Shown in pieces: positions 1 to 7,073 of a stretch of DNA of 33,576 bases. Made by a program: the position numbers and the translations under genes. This stretch comes from Lachnospiraceae bacterium (lineage in GTDB: Bacteria > Bacillota_A > Clostridia > Lachnospirales > Lachnospiraceae). Every line of letters starts with the position of its first letter. Position 1 is the first letter of the stretch. The notes under the pieces are model-generated. The model was not told the DNA's origin. It did no database searches and saw only the letters and a list, made by a program, of their open reading frames with translations. Where the stretch lies: the NCBI GenBank assembly GCA_009774465.1, contig VSNT01000027.1:1-33576 (forward strand), written 5' to 3'.

Positions 1-91
1 AAATGAGACGCTTGGACTTATTGCAAGGGAGCGTTTGCGGCTCTGAACGACAGAGGGGACGCAATTATAAAATAGTGGAGGTTAGTTGAAG
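1..91 (+). repeat. Leader repeat, copy 1 (5' end cut by window)
   Basis: This stretch is related to the DNA in front of the genes at 1455 and 2207. Shared blocks are TTGGACTTAT (12-21), AAGGGAGC, and TGAACGACAG (44-53). The distance from the end of the TGAACGACAG block to the ATG is 38, 39 and 41 nt in the three copies, so block position is kept while intervening bases differ. A GTGGAGGT ribosome binding site sits just before the ATG at 92. The conservation may be recent duplication or a functional 5' untranslated region; the sequence alone cannot decide. Confidence 0.6.
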
Positions 92-296
92 ATGGGCATA
101 AATGGCATAGGAACAGAGGGTTATCCGCTGACAAGATACATGGCAAGGAAGATGGTAAGAAGTGTGGAACCCGGACTACCTTTCAGCGGCATACGCGCTT
201 ATGGACGATATGAAAAGACTTGGAAATTGGGACGGGTATCTGCGGTGTGGGAAGTGGAACAATGATATTTTGACTTTCTGTAAAGGTAAATCATAA
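92..296 (+). pseudogene. Decayed third copy of the NGIG-type protein gene
   Basis: The ATG at 92 opens MGINGIGTEGYPL, matching the starts of the 192-residue paralogues at 1455 (MNVNGIGAGYP) and 2207 (MSVNGIGSYN). The intact frame then runs only about 57 codons. In the +1 frame, ending at a TAA at 294-296, there is a C-terminal-like segment with MDDMKRLGNWDGYLRCGKW. It resembles the paralogue ends (GDLKGYMEWKKF and NNLAGYLSFKKF). The simplest reading is an internal deletion of roughly two thirds of the gene plus a frameshift. It keeps the full leader and ribosome binding site, so a short peptide might still be translated. Not functional as a full protein. Confidence 0.6.
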
Positions 297-345
297 TTGA
301 AGACAGCCTGCCCCACGTCTGCATCTCACCAATGAGCCATAGAGG

Positions 346-385
346 GTAGACATCCCTGGTTTTCTGGCAGATCAGATAGCTCCAG
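346..385 (+). repeat. Trailer repeat, copy 1
   Basis: The block GTAGACATCCCTGG followed by TTTTCTGGCAGAT recurs at 1259 and 2826. In this copy CTGG (356-359) can pair with CCAG (382-385). It lies after the decayed gene copy and before the gene at 436. The right arm differs from the CGGGG arm of the other two copies, so this is the most diverged example. Confidence 0.5.
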
Positions 386-435
386 ATTTAGAACGACTAT
401 AATCAATTGGATTAAGTAAAAAGGAGTAGATTTTT

Positions 436-1167
436 ATGAATATTAAAATGAATTGTTATATGAGTCAGGCATCATATACGACGACAGCAGACGAAAGAGT
501 GCCGGAGTCTCATGCTGATGGCAGGGTTGAGGGTGAAGCGAAGTCTGGCGCAAACAGGGATACTGTATCAATTTCTGCAGCAGGACAGCAGTTTTTTGCC
601 GAAAAAAAGGAATCAGGTACTGATATGGAATTGATACATATCAGTTCTGGTTTAGATGAATTTAGAAACGCCGTATGCTCTATGAATGAAAAACTGCCCG
701 TTAGTTGGAAATCAATGGTTGACCCATACAATACGATTACGAGCCTGGCTAAAGCAGAGTTCCGCCTGAAGCAGTTGGCAGACTCGGCGGCTTCTCATAA
801 AGATGAGGATATAGAGAAGGGCGCAGAGGCTTACGCAAAGGAAAAGATTGATGAACTGATAGAAAAGAAAAAAGCCATGATTGCTGACGGAACGGCAAAA
901 ACCGCAGCCGAGGAGTATGAAGAATACAAAACAGCATACGATGCTTACCATTCGGAAAACGGCAGCAGCCTGATTGAAAAGATGACAGGAGATACAAAGA
1001 AAGCATATGATATATACAAAAATATCATTGATGGAACGAAAATATCAATAGATGACGAAGAATTTCTTATTTTCCATAATTGCACAATGTACAGGGCGGC
1101 AAAAGCCGAATACATCAAAAAAACCGATGAACTGTATAATGCAATGAATAGCTTTCATTTAAAATAG
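436..1167 (+). CDS. Hypothetical protein with DTVSIS motif, 243 aa
   Basis: I do not recognise a function. The start at 436 is set by AAGGAG at 421-426 with good spacing. The protein has no signal peptide or membrane segment. After a low-complexity N-terminus of about 40 residues there is DTVSISAAGQQFFAEK, a motif type I associate with uncharacterised small Lachnospiraceae proteins. The rest is charged and predicted mostly helical (AEAYAKEKIDELIEKKK, later KKAYDIYKNIIDG), suggesting a soluble helical protein. It sits between the decayed NGIG copy and the intact NGIG gene at 1455, on the same strand, and may be part of that cluster. A TATAAT hexamer at 398-403 could be its -10 box, but I see no convincing -35. 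Coding is well supported by length and ribosome site; function is unknown. Confidence 0.75.
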   Translation: MNIKMNCYMSQASYTTTADERVPESHADGRVEGEAKSGANRDTVSISAAGQQFFAEKKESGTDMELIHISSGLDEFRNAVCSMNEKLPVSWKSMVDPYNTITSLAKAEFRLKQLADSAASHKDEDIEKGAEAYAKEKIDELIEKKKAMIADGTAKTAAEEYEEYKTAYDAYHSENGSSLIEKMTGDTKKAYDIYKNIIDGTKISIDDEEFLIFHNCTMYRAAKAEYIKKTDELYNAMNSFHLK

Positions 1168-1258
1168 CAATATGTGAAAAGGGAGCATCCAATGAAATGA
1201 AGACCGAGTTCCATGTGTAAAAAGGGAACTGACATTCCAAATAAGCAGAAGAACAAGA

Positions 1259-1298
1259 GTAGACATCCCCGGCGTTCCGACAGATTGTGGAATCGGGG
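1259..1298 (+). repeat. Trailer repeat, copy 2 (hairpin)
   Basis: GTAGACATCCCC begins the block. CCCCG (1267-1271) pairs with CGGGG (1294-1298), and TTCC (1275-1278) with GGAA (1289-1292), giving an imperfect hairpin. No T-run follows, so it is not a standard terminator. It is followed directly by GGGAGGTGAAG and a tiny ORF starting at about 1325, then by leader copy 2. Confidence 0.55.
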
Positions 1299-1318
1299 AG
1301 CAGGGAGGGGAGGTGAAG

Positions 1319-1454
1319 GTCGGTATGGAATTTGGTCGGGGAACATAGGAGAATAGTATTGTATGAAGTAATGAACTGTTCGGACTTATCACAAGGGAGC
1401 GGCTATGAACGACAGGGGGGCTGACATAACAAAATAATGGAGGAGATTAAGAAA
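1319..1454 (+). repeat. Leader repeat, copy 2
   Basis: The segment starts with GGTATGGAATTTGG and continues through AATGAACTG, CGGACTTATC, AAGGGAGC and TGAACGACAG (1406-1415) to the GGAGGAG ribosome site. The copy at 2068 has the same blocks in the same order. With this copy it defines a unit of about 135 nt. No sigma-A promoter of good quality is obvious inside it. Confidence 0.6.
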
Positions 1455-2033
1455 ATGAATGTAAATGGAATAGGAGCAGGATACCCGGCGGCAGGGTATG
1501 AAACGAGAAAGACAGAGAGGAATGCGGCGGGAAGGAATTTTGCAGAACAGGCGGCGGATGCGGCGCACGCAACAGCCACTCTTCACGGTGCAGAGGAAGG
1601 TTCCGGTGATATTGCAATCAGCTCATGGGCGGATGTTGTGAGCGGTTCATCCATTTCTGTCTATAAGACGCAGGGCTTTGATGCGGCAAATCCCGTGTAT
1701 AAGGTCAAAACGTGGGATAAATTGGGGAACGTGACGGAGCAGATGGTGGACGTGTCAAAGATAGATCCGGAGAACTGCGGTACGGCAGAAATGTATGCCT
1801 ATGCTGCCCATTTGAAGGAAAGCGGGAAGGGCAGTTTTGAGGACACCGTCCTGAAAGCCGCAGTCGCAAAAGCCGTGAAGAATGCAGAGCAGAGAAGTGC
1901 AGGATCATGGAACTTTTTGGAAAAGACAGACTGGGTAAAAATCGTCAATGACATCATGCAGTCCGAGTATCAATATGGGGATTTGAAGGGCTACATGGAG
2001 TGGAAGAAGTTCTTGGGATTTTTGGAGAAGTAG
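1455..2033 (+). CDS. NGIG-type hypothetical protein, 192 aa
   Basis: The start is placed at the ATG at 1455 because GGAGGAG at 1439-1445 gives normal spacing; the upstream ATG at 1437 overlaps that site. The protein begins MNVNGIGAGYP, has no signal peptide or membrane segment, a variable Ala-rich stretch to about residue 50, then a region shared with the neighbour at 2207: SISVYKTQGFDAANPVYKVK, TWDKLGNVTEQ, KIDPEN, EMYAYAAH, and a C-terminal MQSEYQYGDLKGYMEWKKF. Both paralogues are exactly 192 codons. No known catalytic motif is visible. It belongs to a tandem family of three copies here, one decayed. I class it as a lineage-specific protein of unknown function; the short N-terminal signature recalls flagellum-associated small proteins in this order, but that is only an impression. 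Confidence 0.8.
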   Translation: MNVNGIGAGYPAAGYETRKTERNAAGRNFAEQAADAAHATATLHGAEEGSGDIAISSWADVVSGSSISVYKTQGFDAANPVYKVKTWDKLGNVTEQMVDVSKIDPENCGTAEMYAYAAHLKESGKGSFEDTVLKAAVAKAVKNAEQRSAGSWNFLEKTDWVKIVNDIMQSEYQYGDLKGYMEWKKFLGFLEK

Positions 2034-2067
2034 GACATTCAGATTTATTACATAAAACACAAACCTG

Positions 2068-2206
2068 GTATGGAATGTGACCAGGGAAGTAAGATGAAAT
2101 ATATTTATGAGGCAATAAACTGCTTGGACTTATTATAAGGGAGCAGGAGCGGTTCTGAACGACAGGGGAATCGCTAAGATATTGGATAAAAATGGAGGAT
2201 CTGAAA
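2068..2206 (+). repeat. Leader repeat, copy 3
   Basis: GGTATGGAATGTG opens the unit; AATAAACTG, TTGGACTTAT (2124-2133), AAGGGAGC and TGAACGACAG (2156-2165) follow in the same order as in copy 2. CCTGGT (2064-2069) can pair with ACCAGG (2080-2085) at the upstream edge of this copy; the pairing is not kept in copy 2. Confidence 0.6.
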
Positions 2207-2785
2207 ATGAGCGTAAATGGAATTGGAAGTTATAATTATAGCAGTAATTATGTGGGAATGAACCGGACGGCACAGATGAGGAACAGGCAGAAATCCGCAA
2301 TGGGGAATGTGGGAAGCACCCAGACCTCTAATATTACGCTTCACTATACAGGGGCGAATGGAGATAAGGCATTGACAGCAGTCGGGTTACCGGATGGCAC
2401 CAGCGCATCCGTTTACAAAGCGGATAACTATAATGATGCCGATCCTGAATACAGGGTAAGGCATTGGGGAAAATCGGGGGATTATACAGACACCAATGTG
2501 AGGATCAATGATGTTGACCCGGAAAACGGCAGCTATCTTGAAATGCTTGCTTATGCTACATACAGCGATGTGCAGGGTTATACTTCTGATGCATTCGGTA
2601 ATTTCCTGTCGGCTGCGGGTGGCGTAAATGCTGATATAACCTACGATGAGAGCAGCGTTAATGTGAGAAAGAACTTTATGAATATGGTCAGGGATTTCAT
2701 GCAGATGCAGTATGACAACAATAATCTGGCAGGATATCTTTCATTCAAGAAGTTCTACGACTATATGGCAGACGGACGGAATTAA
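2207..2785 (+). CDS. NGIG-type hypothetical protein, 192 aa (paralogue)
   Basis: The ATG at 2207 is chosen over the one at 2192 because GGAGG at 2194-2198 is the ribosome site. The protein starts MSVNGIGSYNYSSNY and is the same length as the paralogue at 1455. Aligning blocks are ASVYKADNYNDADPEYRVR, HWGKSGDYTD, DVDPEN, LEMLAYATY and the end MQMQYDNNNLAGYLSFKKF. Identity is clear in the second half and low in the first 50 residues, as for a rapidly diverging pair. It has no signal peptide, membrane helix or enzyme motif. It is followed by the trailer hairpin at 2826 and the IIGGADGPTSIF gene. Function unknown. Confidence 0.8.
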   Translation: MSVNGIGSYNYSSNYVGMNRTAQMRNRQKSAMGNVGSTQTSNITLHYTGANGDKALTAVGLPDGTSASVYKADNYNDADPEYRVRHWGKSGDYTDTNVRINDVDPENGSYLEMLAYATYSDVQGYTSDAFGNFLSAAGGVNADITYDESSVNVRKNFMNMVRDFMQMQYDNNNLAGYLSFKKFYDYMADGRN

Positions 2786-2825
2786 AAAACATATCCCCAA
2801 TAAGGCCACAGCCTGACAAGGCAGG

Positions 2826-2865
2826 GCAGACATCCCCGGTTTTCTGGCAGATTGGGGAATCGGGG
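2826..2865 (+). repeat. Trailer repeat, copy 3 (hairpin)
   Basis: CAGACATCCCCGG opens the block. CCCCG (2834-2838) pairs with CGGGG (2861-2865) and TTTC (2841-2844) with GGAA (2856-2859), the last with one wobble. Relative to copy 2 the inner stem changed from TTCC to TTTC while pairing is retained. It ends 22 nt before the ATG at 2888, so it would lie in that gene's 5' untranslated region. Confidence 0.55.
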
Positions 2866-2887
2866 AGCAGGGCGAGAAGGTGAAGAT

Positions 2888-3330
2888 ATGGGAGAGGGAG
2901 CGGGCAGCGTATCTATTATAGGCGGAGCGGATGGACCGACAAGCATTTTTATCGCCGGAAGAGGCGGTAAGGTGAAACTGACAACACGCATACAGAATTA
3001 TTTCCGAGAATTAAAAAAGAACAGGATAAAAAGGCAGATTACCGCCAATCCCCATACGCTGGGGAGAAGATGGCAGCGGAAATTGCAGATGATATCTTCC
3101 CCTTAGATTTCCACATATATGAAATTAAGTGTCTTGAGAACTGCATGATGCAGATAGGGGTAGAAACTGTCTGGCAGGTGATAGACGGCTCATTCAGCGG
3201 AGATAAGAAAACCATGAAGCAGTTGAAGATGCTGCTTAGGGAAATATATCTGTATTACGGAGTCACCGCCGAAGATATAAAAAATGAAATGGAAAGGTAC
3301 AAGTTACTTTTAGCAACATTATGTTCATAG
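2888..3330 (+). pseudogene. IIGGADGPTSIF-motif small protein, frame broken at a GGGG run
   Basis: The ATG at 2888 follows GAGAAGGTGAAG. The first part reads MGEGAGSVSIIGGADGPTSI, then a basic segment and ITANPHTL before running out of frame at 3106. From 3064 the -1 frame continues GEKMAAEIADDIFPLDFHIY to a stop at 3330. Joining the two at the GGGG run (3061-3064) gives one protein of about 147 residues, and the ANPHTL end followed by EKMAAEI reads naturally across the join. The IIGGADGPT motif is found in a membrane helix of the beta subunit of sodium-pumping decarboxylases (OadB/GcdB). From memory, small Lachnospiraceae proteins with this motif and a following PHT segment exist and are often mis-named as that subunit. 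Alternatives: a real deletion, a sequencing error, programmed -1 frameshifting, or two overlapping genes (2888-3106 and 3070-3330). Confidence 0.55.
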
Positions 3331-3366
3331 ATGGCTGCTTTCCGGCAAAACAGAGAGGCGACTGAC

Positions 3367-3513
3367 ATGAATATAACAGAAATAGTAAAAAGCTATCAAG
3401 CAGGTATTCAAAAGGCAGGAAAGGCGTCATCAGGGAAGGACGGGAAGGAATGGAAGCTAGTCATGTTCGTGACGGTGAGGAAGAAAGGGGGAGAGGAAAA
3501 CAGAAGACAGTGA
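3367..3513 (+). CDS. Short hypothetical ORF, probable gene remnant
   Basis: The ORF is open from 3331, directly after the previous stop, but the likelier start is the ATG at 3367, giving MNITEIVKSYQAGIQKAGKA. That opening looks like the N-terminus of a longer small-protein family, while the following part becomes basic and low complexity (RKKGGEENRRQ). Only 48 codons remain. A weak purine-rich site (GAGAGGCG) precedes it. I read it as a truncated relic, although a short functional peptide cannot be excluded. Confidence 0.35.
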   Translation: MNITEIVKSYQAGIQKAGKASSGKDGKEWKLVMFVTVRKKGGEENRRQ

Positions 3514-3569
3514 CTGGAAGGGCTGTACTCAAGCTGGTATAATGGAAAGGAATGACACCGAAAAGCAAA

Positions 3570-3610
3570 ATGATGCAAAAATGATGCAAAAAAGATACAA
3601 TAATGATGCA
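3570..3610 (+). repeat. Three phased ATGATGCA repeats
   Basis: ATGATGCA occurs at 3570-3577, 3581-3588 and 3603-3610, with start-to-start spacing of 11 and 22 bp, so all three lie on the same face of the helix. They are 63-103 bp upstream of the start at 3673. They could be protein binding sites or a replication-slippage product. Confidence 0.4.
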
Positions 3611-3672
3611 TGGGGCATATAAAATAACAGTATAAAATACGGTTATGAGAAATGGAAAAAGAAGAAGGCATT

Positions 3673-5862
3673 ATGAATATACAAAAGAAGAATAGAAATA
3701 AGATATGGCTGGCTGTTTTTTTATCTGCTTCGTGTTTTTACATGGAAGTTGTTTTCAAGCTGTCAGTGGAAACACTGCACACTGGAAGTTCATTTGTATT
3801 TCTGGCTTTATTTTCACTCTGTGCGGGGATGGTTGCTGCAGGTATTGTTTCGCTGCTTCCCAAAAGAGCAGTACAGATTCTGATACCATTCTATCTGGGG
3901 CTGTTATTCCTCATTTTCACTGTGGAATTTCTGGTATATAGACAGTTTAAGGTGGCATATGACTTAAAGACCATATTCAATGCTGCAACTGATGCGCTGG
4001 GCGGATTTGGCGCTGATATCAGGCGGTTGATTTTCTGCTTTGATGGGATCAGTCATATTGCGCTTCTTTTGCTGCCGCTTATCCTGTGGTTTGTACTGGG
4101 AGAAAAGATAATAGGGCGGTTACCCAAAAAGGGCATTTGGCAAAGGCGTACAAGGAGGACTGTTTATTTTTCACTGGCAAATCTGATAATGGGAGCTGCC
4201 TGTTATGGAGTGGCTTTGTTCCTTATTTTATGCTGCGGCCTGCATAAGGAAATTTATACAAATCAATATAGTTTTGAGTCGGCAGTAATGCAGTTTGGGC
4301 TGGGTGAGGGATTGTGTCTGGATATCCGGAATCTTGCTTTCTCCAAAACCTCTGCCCATGTCTTTGAAAGCACGGAGATGGAACTTGCGCAGGGCACAGT
4401 GGGCGCATCTTTAGAAGACACCCTTGTAAGCAGTAAGGAGGAAATCGTACAGGCAAAGGAGGCTGCCAGTGCTCAGGAGGTAGTCATACGAAAGGAGGGG
4501 ACTTCCTCCCAAAGCATAGAAACAATGCAGGAGGATGAAGCGGTAACGCCGGTTGTATACGGGCAGAGTGTGGCTTCCATTGATTTTGCCGGGCTTGCTG
4601 CCGAAGGTGGAAACTACGCCGATATTGATGCTTATGTTTCCACGCTCACACCCTCAAGCCAAAATGTCTATACAGGCACTTTTGCGGGGAAAAATCTGAT
4701 TTTAATCTGTGCGGAAGCATTTTCCGGCTTTCTCATTGATCCGGAGCTTACACCCACGCTTTACAGGCTTTCCACAAAAGGGATTAACTTTAATGATTAT
4801 TACCAGCAGTCAATTGCCGGAACAACCGGAGGTGAATATCAGCTTTTATTTGGTTTGATTCCCACTTCCGGCGGAAGTTCTATTAAGGAGATTACCCAGA
4901 ATGGAACCCATACCAATATGGGCGCGCTTTTAAATGACCAAGGATATTTCGGCATGGCTTTCCACAACAGCGACTATACTTATTACGACCGGCACAAGAC
5001 GCATATAAAGCTGGGCTACAGTGGGGGATATATGGGAGTGGGAAATGGGCTTGAGGAGCTTATCAGTCCTGTATGGCCGGCAAGCGATTTGGAATTGATG
5101 CAGGAAACTCTGCCCATGTACATTGACAAACAGCCTTTTAATGTTTATTACATGACGGTAAGCGGCCACAGTGTATACGCTTTTGGCAACAACGCCATGT
5201 CAAGGGAAAATAAAGACGCCGTAGACGCATGGTGTGCGAAGGAAAATCTTTCCTACACGGAGCCTGTGCGTGCTTACATAGCAGCAAACCTTGAGCTTGA
5301 AAAGGCAGTGACTTATCTTGTGAAAACCCTTGAAGAAAAAGGGATTGCAGATGATACGGTCATCTGTATCGCGCCGGATCATTTTCCCTATGGGCTGGAT
5401 TCGGACGCTTCCCTGGGAAATATGCCATATTTATCTGAATTATATGGTTATCCGGTAAACACCTATGAGGAGCGGGACAGAAGTCGTGCGATTATCTGGT
5501 GTGGGGAGCTTGAGGATAAGGAGCCGATTATTGTGGATACGCCCACCTCTTCCGTAGATATACTTCCCACATTGTGCAATCTCTTTGGTGTGGAATGGGA
5601 TTCCAGGCTTTATGTGGGAAGGGATGTGCTCTCGGATGCCCTCCCCCTTGTTTTCTTTGGAAATTATGACTGGAAGACTGACCTGGGGCATTACAGTTCA
5701 ACCAGCAATACTTTTACACCGACAGATGAAAATGCCCTCATTCCGGAAGATTATGTAAAGCAGATATCCAGCATTGTGAGAAATAGAATGACATTTTCCA
5801 AGTCTGTGCTCAGCTATGATTATTATACCCATGTTTATGAGGCGGCATCAGCCTCGGAATGA
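3673..5862 (+). CDS. LTA synthase-like membrane sulfatase, 729 aa
   Basis: Predicted phosphoglycerol or similar head-group transferase of the alkaline-phosphatase superfamily, acting on the outer face of the membrane. The start at 3673 (MNIQKKNRNK) has AGAAGG upstream; the ATG at 3652 has no site. Five hydrophobic segments lie in the first ~190 residues, as in LtaS, followed by a low-complexity linker (about 210-290) and an extracellular sulfatase domain. Candidate metal ligands and nucleophile are E348 (in ICAEAFS), T384 or T385 (in IAGTTGGEYQLL), and D569-H570 (in IAPDHFPYG). They correspond in order to the Glu, catalytic Thr and Asp-His of LtaS. The C-terminus is SSVDILPTLCNLFGVEWDSR, typical of the fold. 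Substrate is unknown: lipoteichoic acid, membrane glycolipid or periplasmic glycan are possible. It stands alone on its strand between the small-gene cluster and the next gene. Confidence 0.85.
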   Translation: MNIQKKNRNKIWLAVFLSASCFYMEVVFKLSVETLHTGSSFVFLALFSLCAGMVAAGIVSLLPKRAVQILIPFYLGLLFLIFTVEFLVYRQFKVAYDLKTIFNAATDALGGFGADIRRLIFCFDGISHIALLLLPLILWFVLGEKIIGRLPKKGIWQRRTRRTVYFSLANLIMGAACYGVALFLILCCGLHKEIYTNQYSFESAVMQFGLGEGLCLDIRNLAFSKTSAHVFESTEMELAQGTVGASLEDTLVSSKEEIVQAKEAASAQEVVIRKEGTSSQSIETMQEDEAVTPVVYGQSVASIDFAGLAAEGGNYADIDAYVSTLTPSSQNVYTGTFAGKNLILICAEAFSGFLIDPELTPTLYRLSTKGINFNDYYQQSIAGTTGGEYQLLFGLIPTSGGSSIKEITQNGTHTNMGALLNDQGYFGMAFHNSDYTYYDRHKTHIKLGYSGGYMGVGNGLEELISPVWPASDLELMQETLPMYIDKQPFNVYYMTVSGHSVYAFGNNAMSRENKDAVDAWCAKENLSYTEPVRAYIAANLELEKAVTYLVKTLEEKGIADDTVICIAPDHFPYGLDSDASLGNMPYLSELYGYPVNTYEERDRSRAIIWCGELEDKEPIIVDTPTSSVDILPTLCNLFGVEWDSRLYVGRDVLSDALPLVFFGNYDWKTDLGHYSSTSNTFTPTDENALIPEDYVKQISSIVRNRMTFSKSVLSYDYYTHVYEAASASE

Positions 5863-5931
5863 TGGGAAAAGGATGAATAAAACAAATCTATTCGTGGAAA
5901 AATAATCATTATTTTTTCATGGAGAAAGCAT

Positions 5932-6777
5932 ATGCATCATTCTTTTTATGGCTGGTATTTAAAATGTCAGTCCAATACACAGACTTTGGCGGTGATACCT
6001 GCCATTCACAATACAGGAAATAAACGGACCTGTTCCATTCAGGTTATTACAGACAATGATGCCTGGACGATTATGTTTCCAGCGAATGCATTTCAATGCA
6101 CAAAACGGAATATTTTTATCGGAGAAAACCGATTCGGTGAAAAAGGCGTGCATCTGAAAATACACACACAGCAGGCAGCTATTAGGGGAAATTTGAATTT
6201 TGGATCACTTTTTCCCTTAAAATATGATATTATGGGGCCATTTGCACTGGTGCCATTTATGGAATGTCGTCACAGGGTATGGAGCATGCAGCATTCAGTC
6301 AGTGGAAATGTGTATATCAATGGGCAAAATTTTTCTTTCCGGAATGCATGGGGATATTGGGAAGGAGACAGTGGCCGGTCATTTCCCAAAGAGTATATAT
6401 GGACACATTGCTTTTTTTCTGATGGAACTTTGATGTTGTCAGTGGCGGACATTCCCATGATGGGGATGCATTTTACCGGTATTATAGGCGTCGTGTTGTG
6501 GCAGGGAAAAGAGTATAGGATAGCGACTTACCTTGGAGCGAAAGTATTTAAAATTCAAAACAAGATGGTGCAGGTGAAACAGGGCAGTCTGGAATTGGAG
6601 GTCCGTCTGCTGGAAACATCAGGACGCCCCCTTAAGGCGCCGGCGAAAGGAGACATGGTAAGGACGATTCATGAAAGTGCATCCTGTCGTGCTTTCTACC
6701 GGTTTTGCAAAGAGGGCTGTACCGTGTTTGCCTTTGAAACAGACAGAGCTTCATTTGAGTTTGAATATTTTTCCTGA
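5932..6777 (+). CDS. Tocopherol cyclase-like family protein, 281 aa
   Basis: The start at 5932 is preceded by GGAG at about 5921. The family signature is in the middle: NAWGYWEGDSGRSFPKEYIW at about residues 137-157, matching the Y-x-E-x-x-x-G-x-SFP-x-x-W core of tocopherol-cyclase-like proteins (PF14249). Downstream are SDGTLMLSVADIPMMGMHFT and a beta-rich C-terminal half. No signal peptide is visible and there is no reason to expect tocopherol chemistry in a Firmicute; bacterial members are uncharacterised lipocalin-like proteins, and a role with a hydrophobic ligand is inference. It follows the LTA-synthase-like gene by 69 nt and may be co-transcribed, which would fit an envelope-lipid context. 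Confidence 0.75.
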   Translation: MHHSFYGWYLKCQSNTQTLAVIPAIHNTGNKRTCSIQVITDNDAWTIMFPANAFQCTKRNIFIGENRFGEKGVHLKIHTQQAAIRGNLNFGSLFPLKYDIMGPFALVPFMECRHRVWSMQHSVSGNVYINGQNFSFRNAWGYWEGDSGRSFPKEYIWTHCFFSDGTLMLSVADIPMMGMHFTGIIGVVLWQGKEYRIATYLGAKVFKIQNKMVQVKQGSLELEVRLLETSGRPLKAPAKGDMVRTIHESASCRAFYRFCKEGCTVFAFETDRASFEFEYFS

Positions 6778-6850
6778 TTGTGATGCAGAAAATGGCGGAA
6801 AAAAGCAGGGAAGCAGTTGACAATGCGGCAGGGGCATGATAGATTATAGG

Positions 6851-7055
6851 TAATGAAAAGCTTCGGTGCTTTTGCGGCGAAAGAGAGGGGCTACCCGTCC
6901 CGGCTTTGCGGGCAATACAAATACAAAGGTCGTCTCTGCCTATGGAGTATCATAGGCCTGCTCCCAATCTTATTGAACATTAGCAGTTCAATAAGTGTGA
7001 ATTGCAATTCAAAAAGAAATGTAATGCCTGAGCCTAACCGCTCAGGCAATTTCTT
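6851..7055 (+). ncRNA. Highly structured intergenic region, candidate ncRNA or leader
   Basis: This 296-nt gap holds a run of inverted repeats. AAAAGC/GCTTTT (6856-6861, 6868-6873) encloses TTCGGT. CCCG/CGGG pairs at 6899-6902 and 6909-6912. AGAGA (6882-6886) can pair with TCTCT (6933-6937), with GGC/GCC outside it, closing a junction. GCCTATG/CATAGGC pairs at 6938-6944 and 6951-6957 and competes for the same GCC. TTATTGAAC/GTTCAATAA pairs at 6970-6978 and 6986-6994. TGAATTGCAATTCA (6998-7011) is a palindrome. A terminator-like hairpin ends the array at 7025-7048. Competing helices followed by a terminator just before the gene at 7074 fit a riboswitch or an independent small RNA. I could not match it to a class I know. 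Confidence 0.45.
7025..7053 (+). terminator. Terminator-like hairpin before 7074
   Basis: TGCCTGAGC (7025-7033) and GCTCAGGCA (7040-7048) form a perfect 9-bp stem with a 6-nt loop, followed by ATTTCTTTATA. The U-tract is interrupted. It ends 26 nt before the ATG at 7074, so it could end the structured RNA or act as an attenuator. Confidence 0.55.
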
Positions 7056-7073
7056 TATACGTTGGGAGGAAAC

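Noticed and set aside
1155..2991. Minus-strand ORFs at 1155-1346 and 2782-2991 sharing a PRFxNLxExRGCL peptide
   Set aside because: The similarity comes from the repeated trailer DNA element, both ORFs lack ribosome sites, and they overlap plus-strand genes.
2888..3106. Sodium-translocating decarboxylase beta subunit
   Set aside because: Only the IIGGADGPTSIF motif matches. The true subunit is a polytopic membrane protein of about 400 residues, and no other decarboxylase subunit is nearby.
6851..7055. Assignment of the structured region to a c-di-GMP, c-di-AMP, manganese or guanidine riboswitch
   Set aside because: I compared it by eye with the remembered consensus cores of these classes and found no match on either strand.
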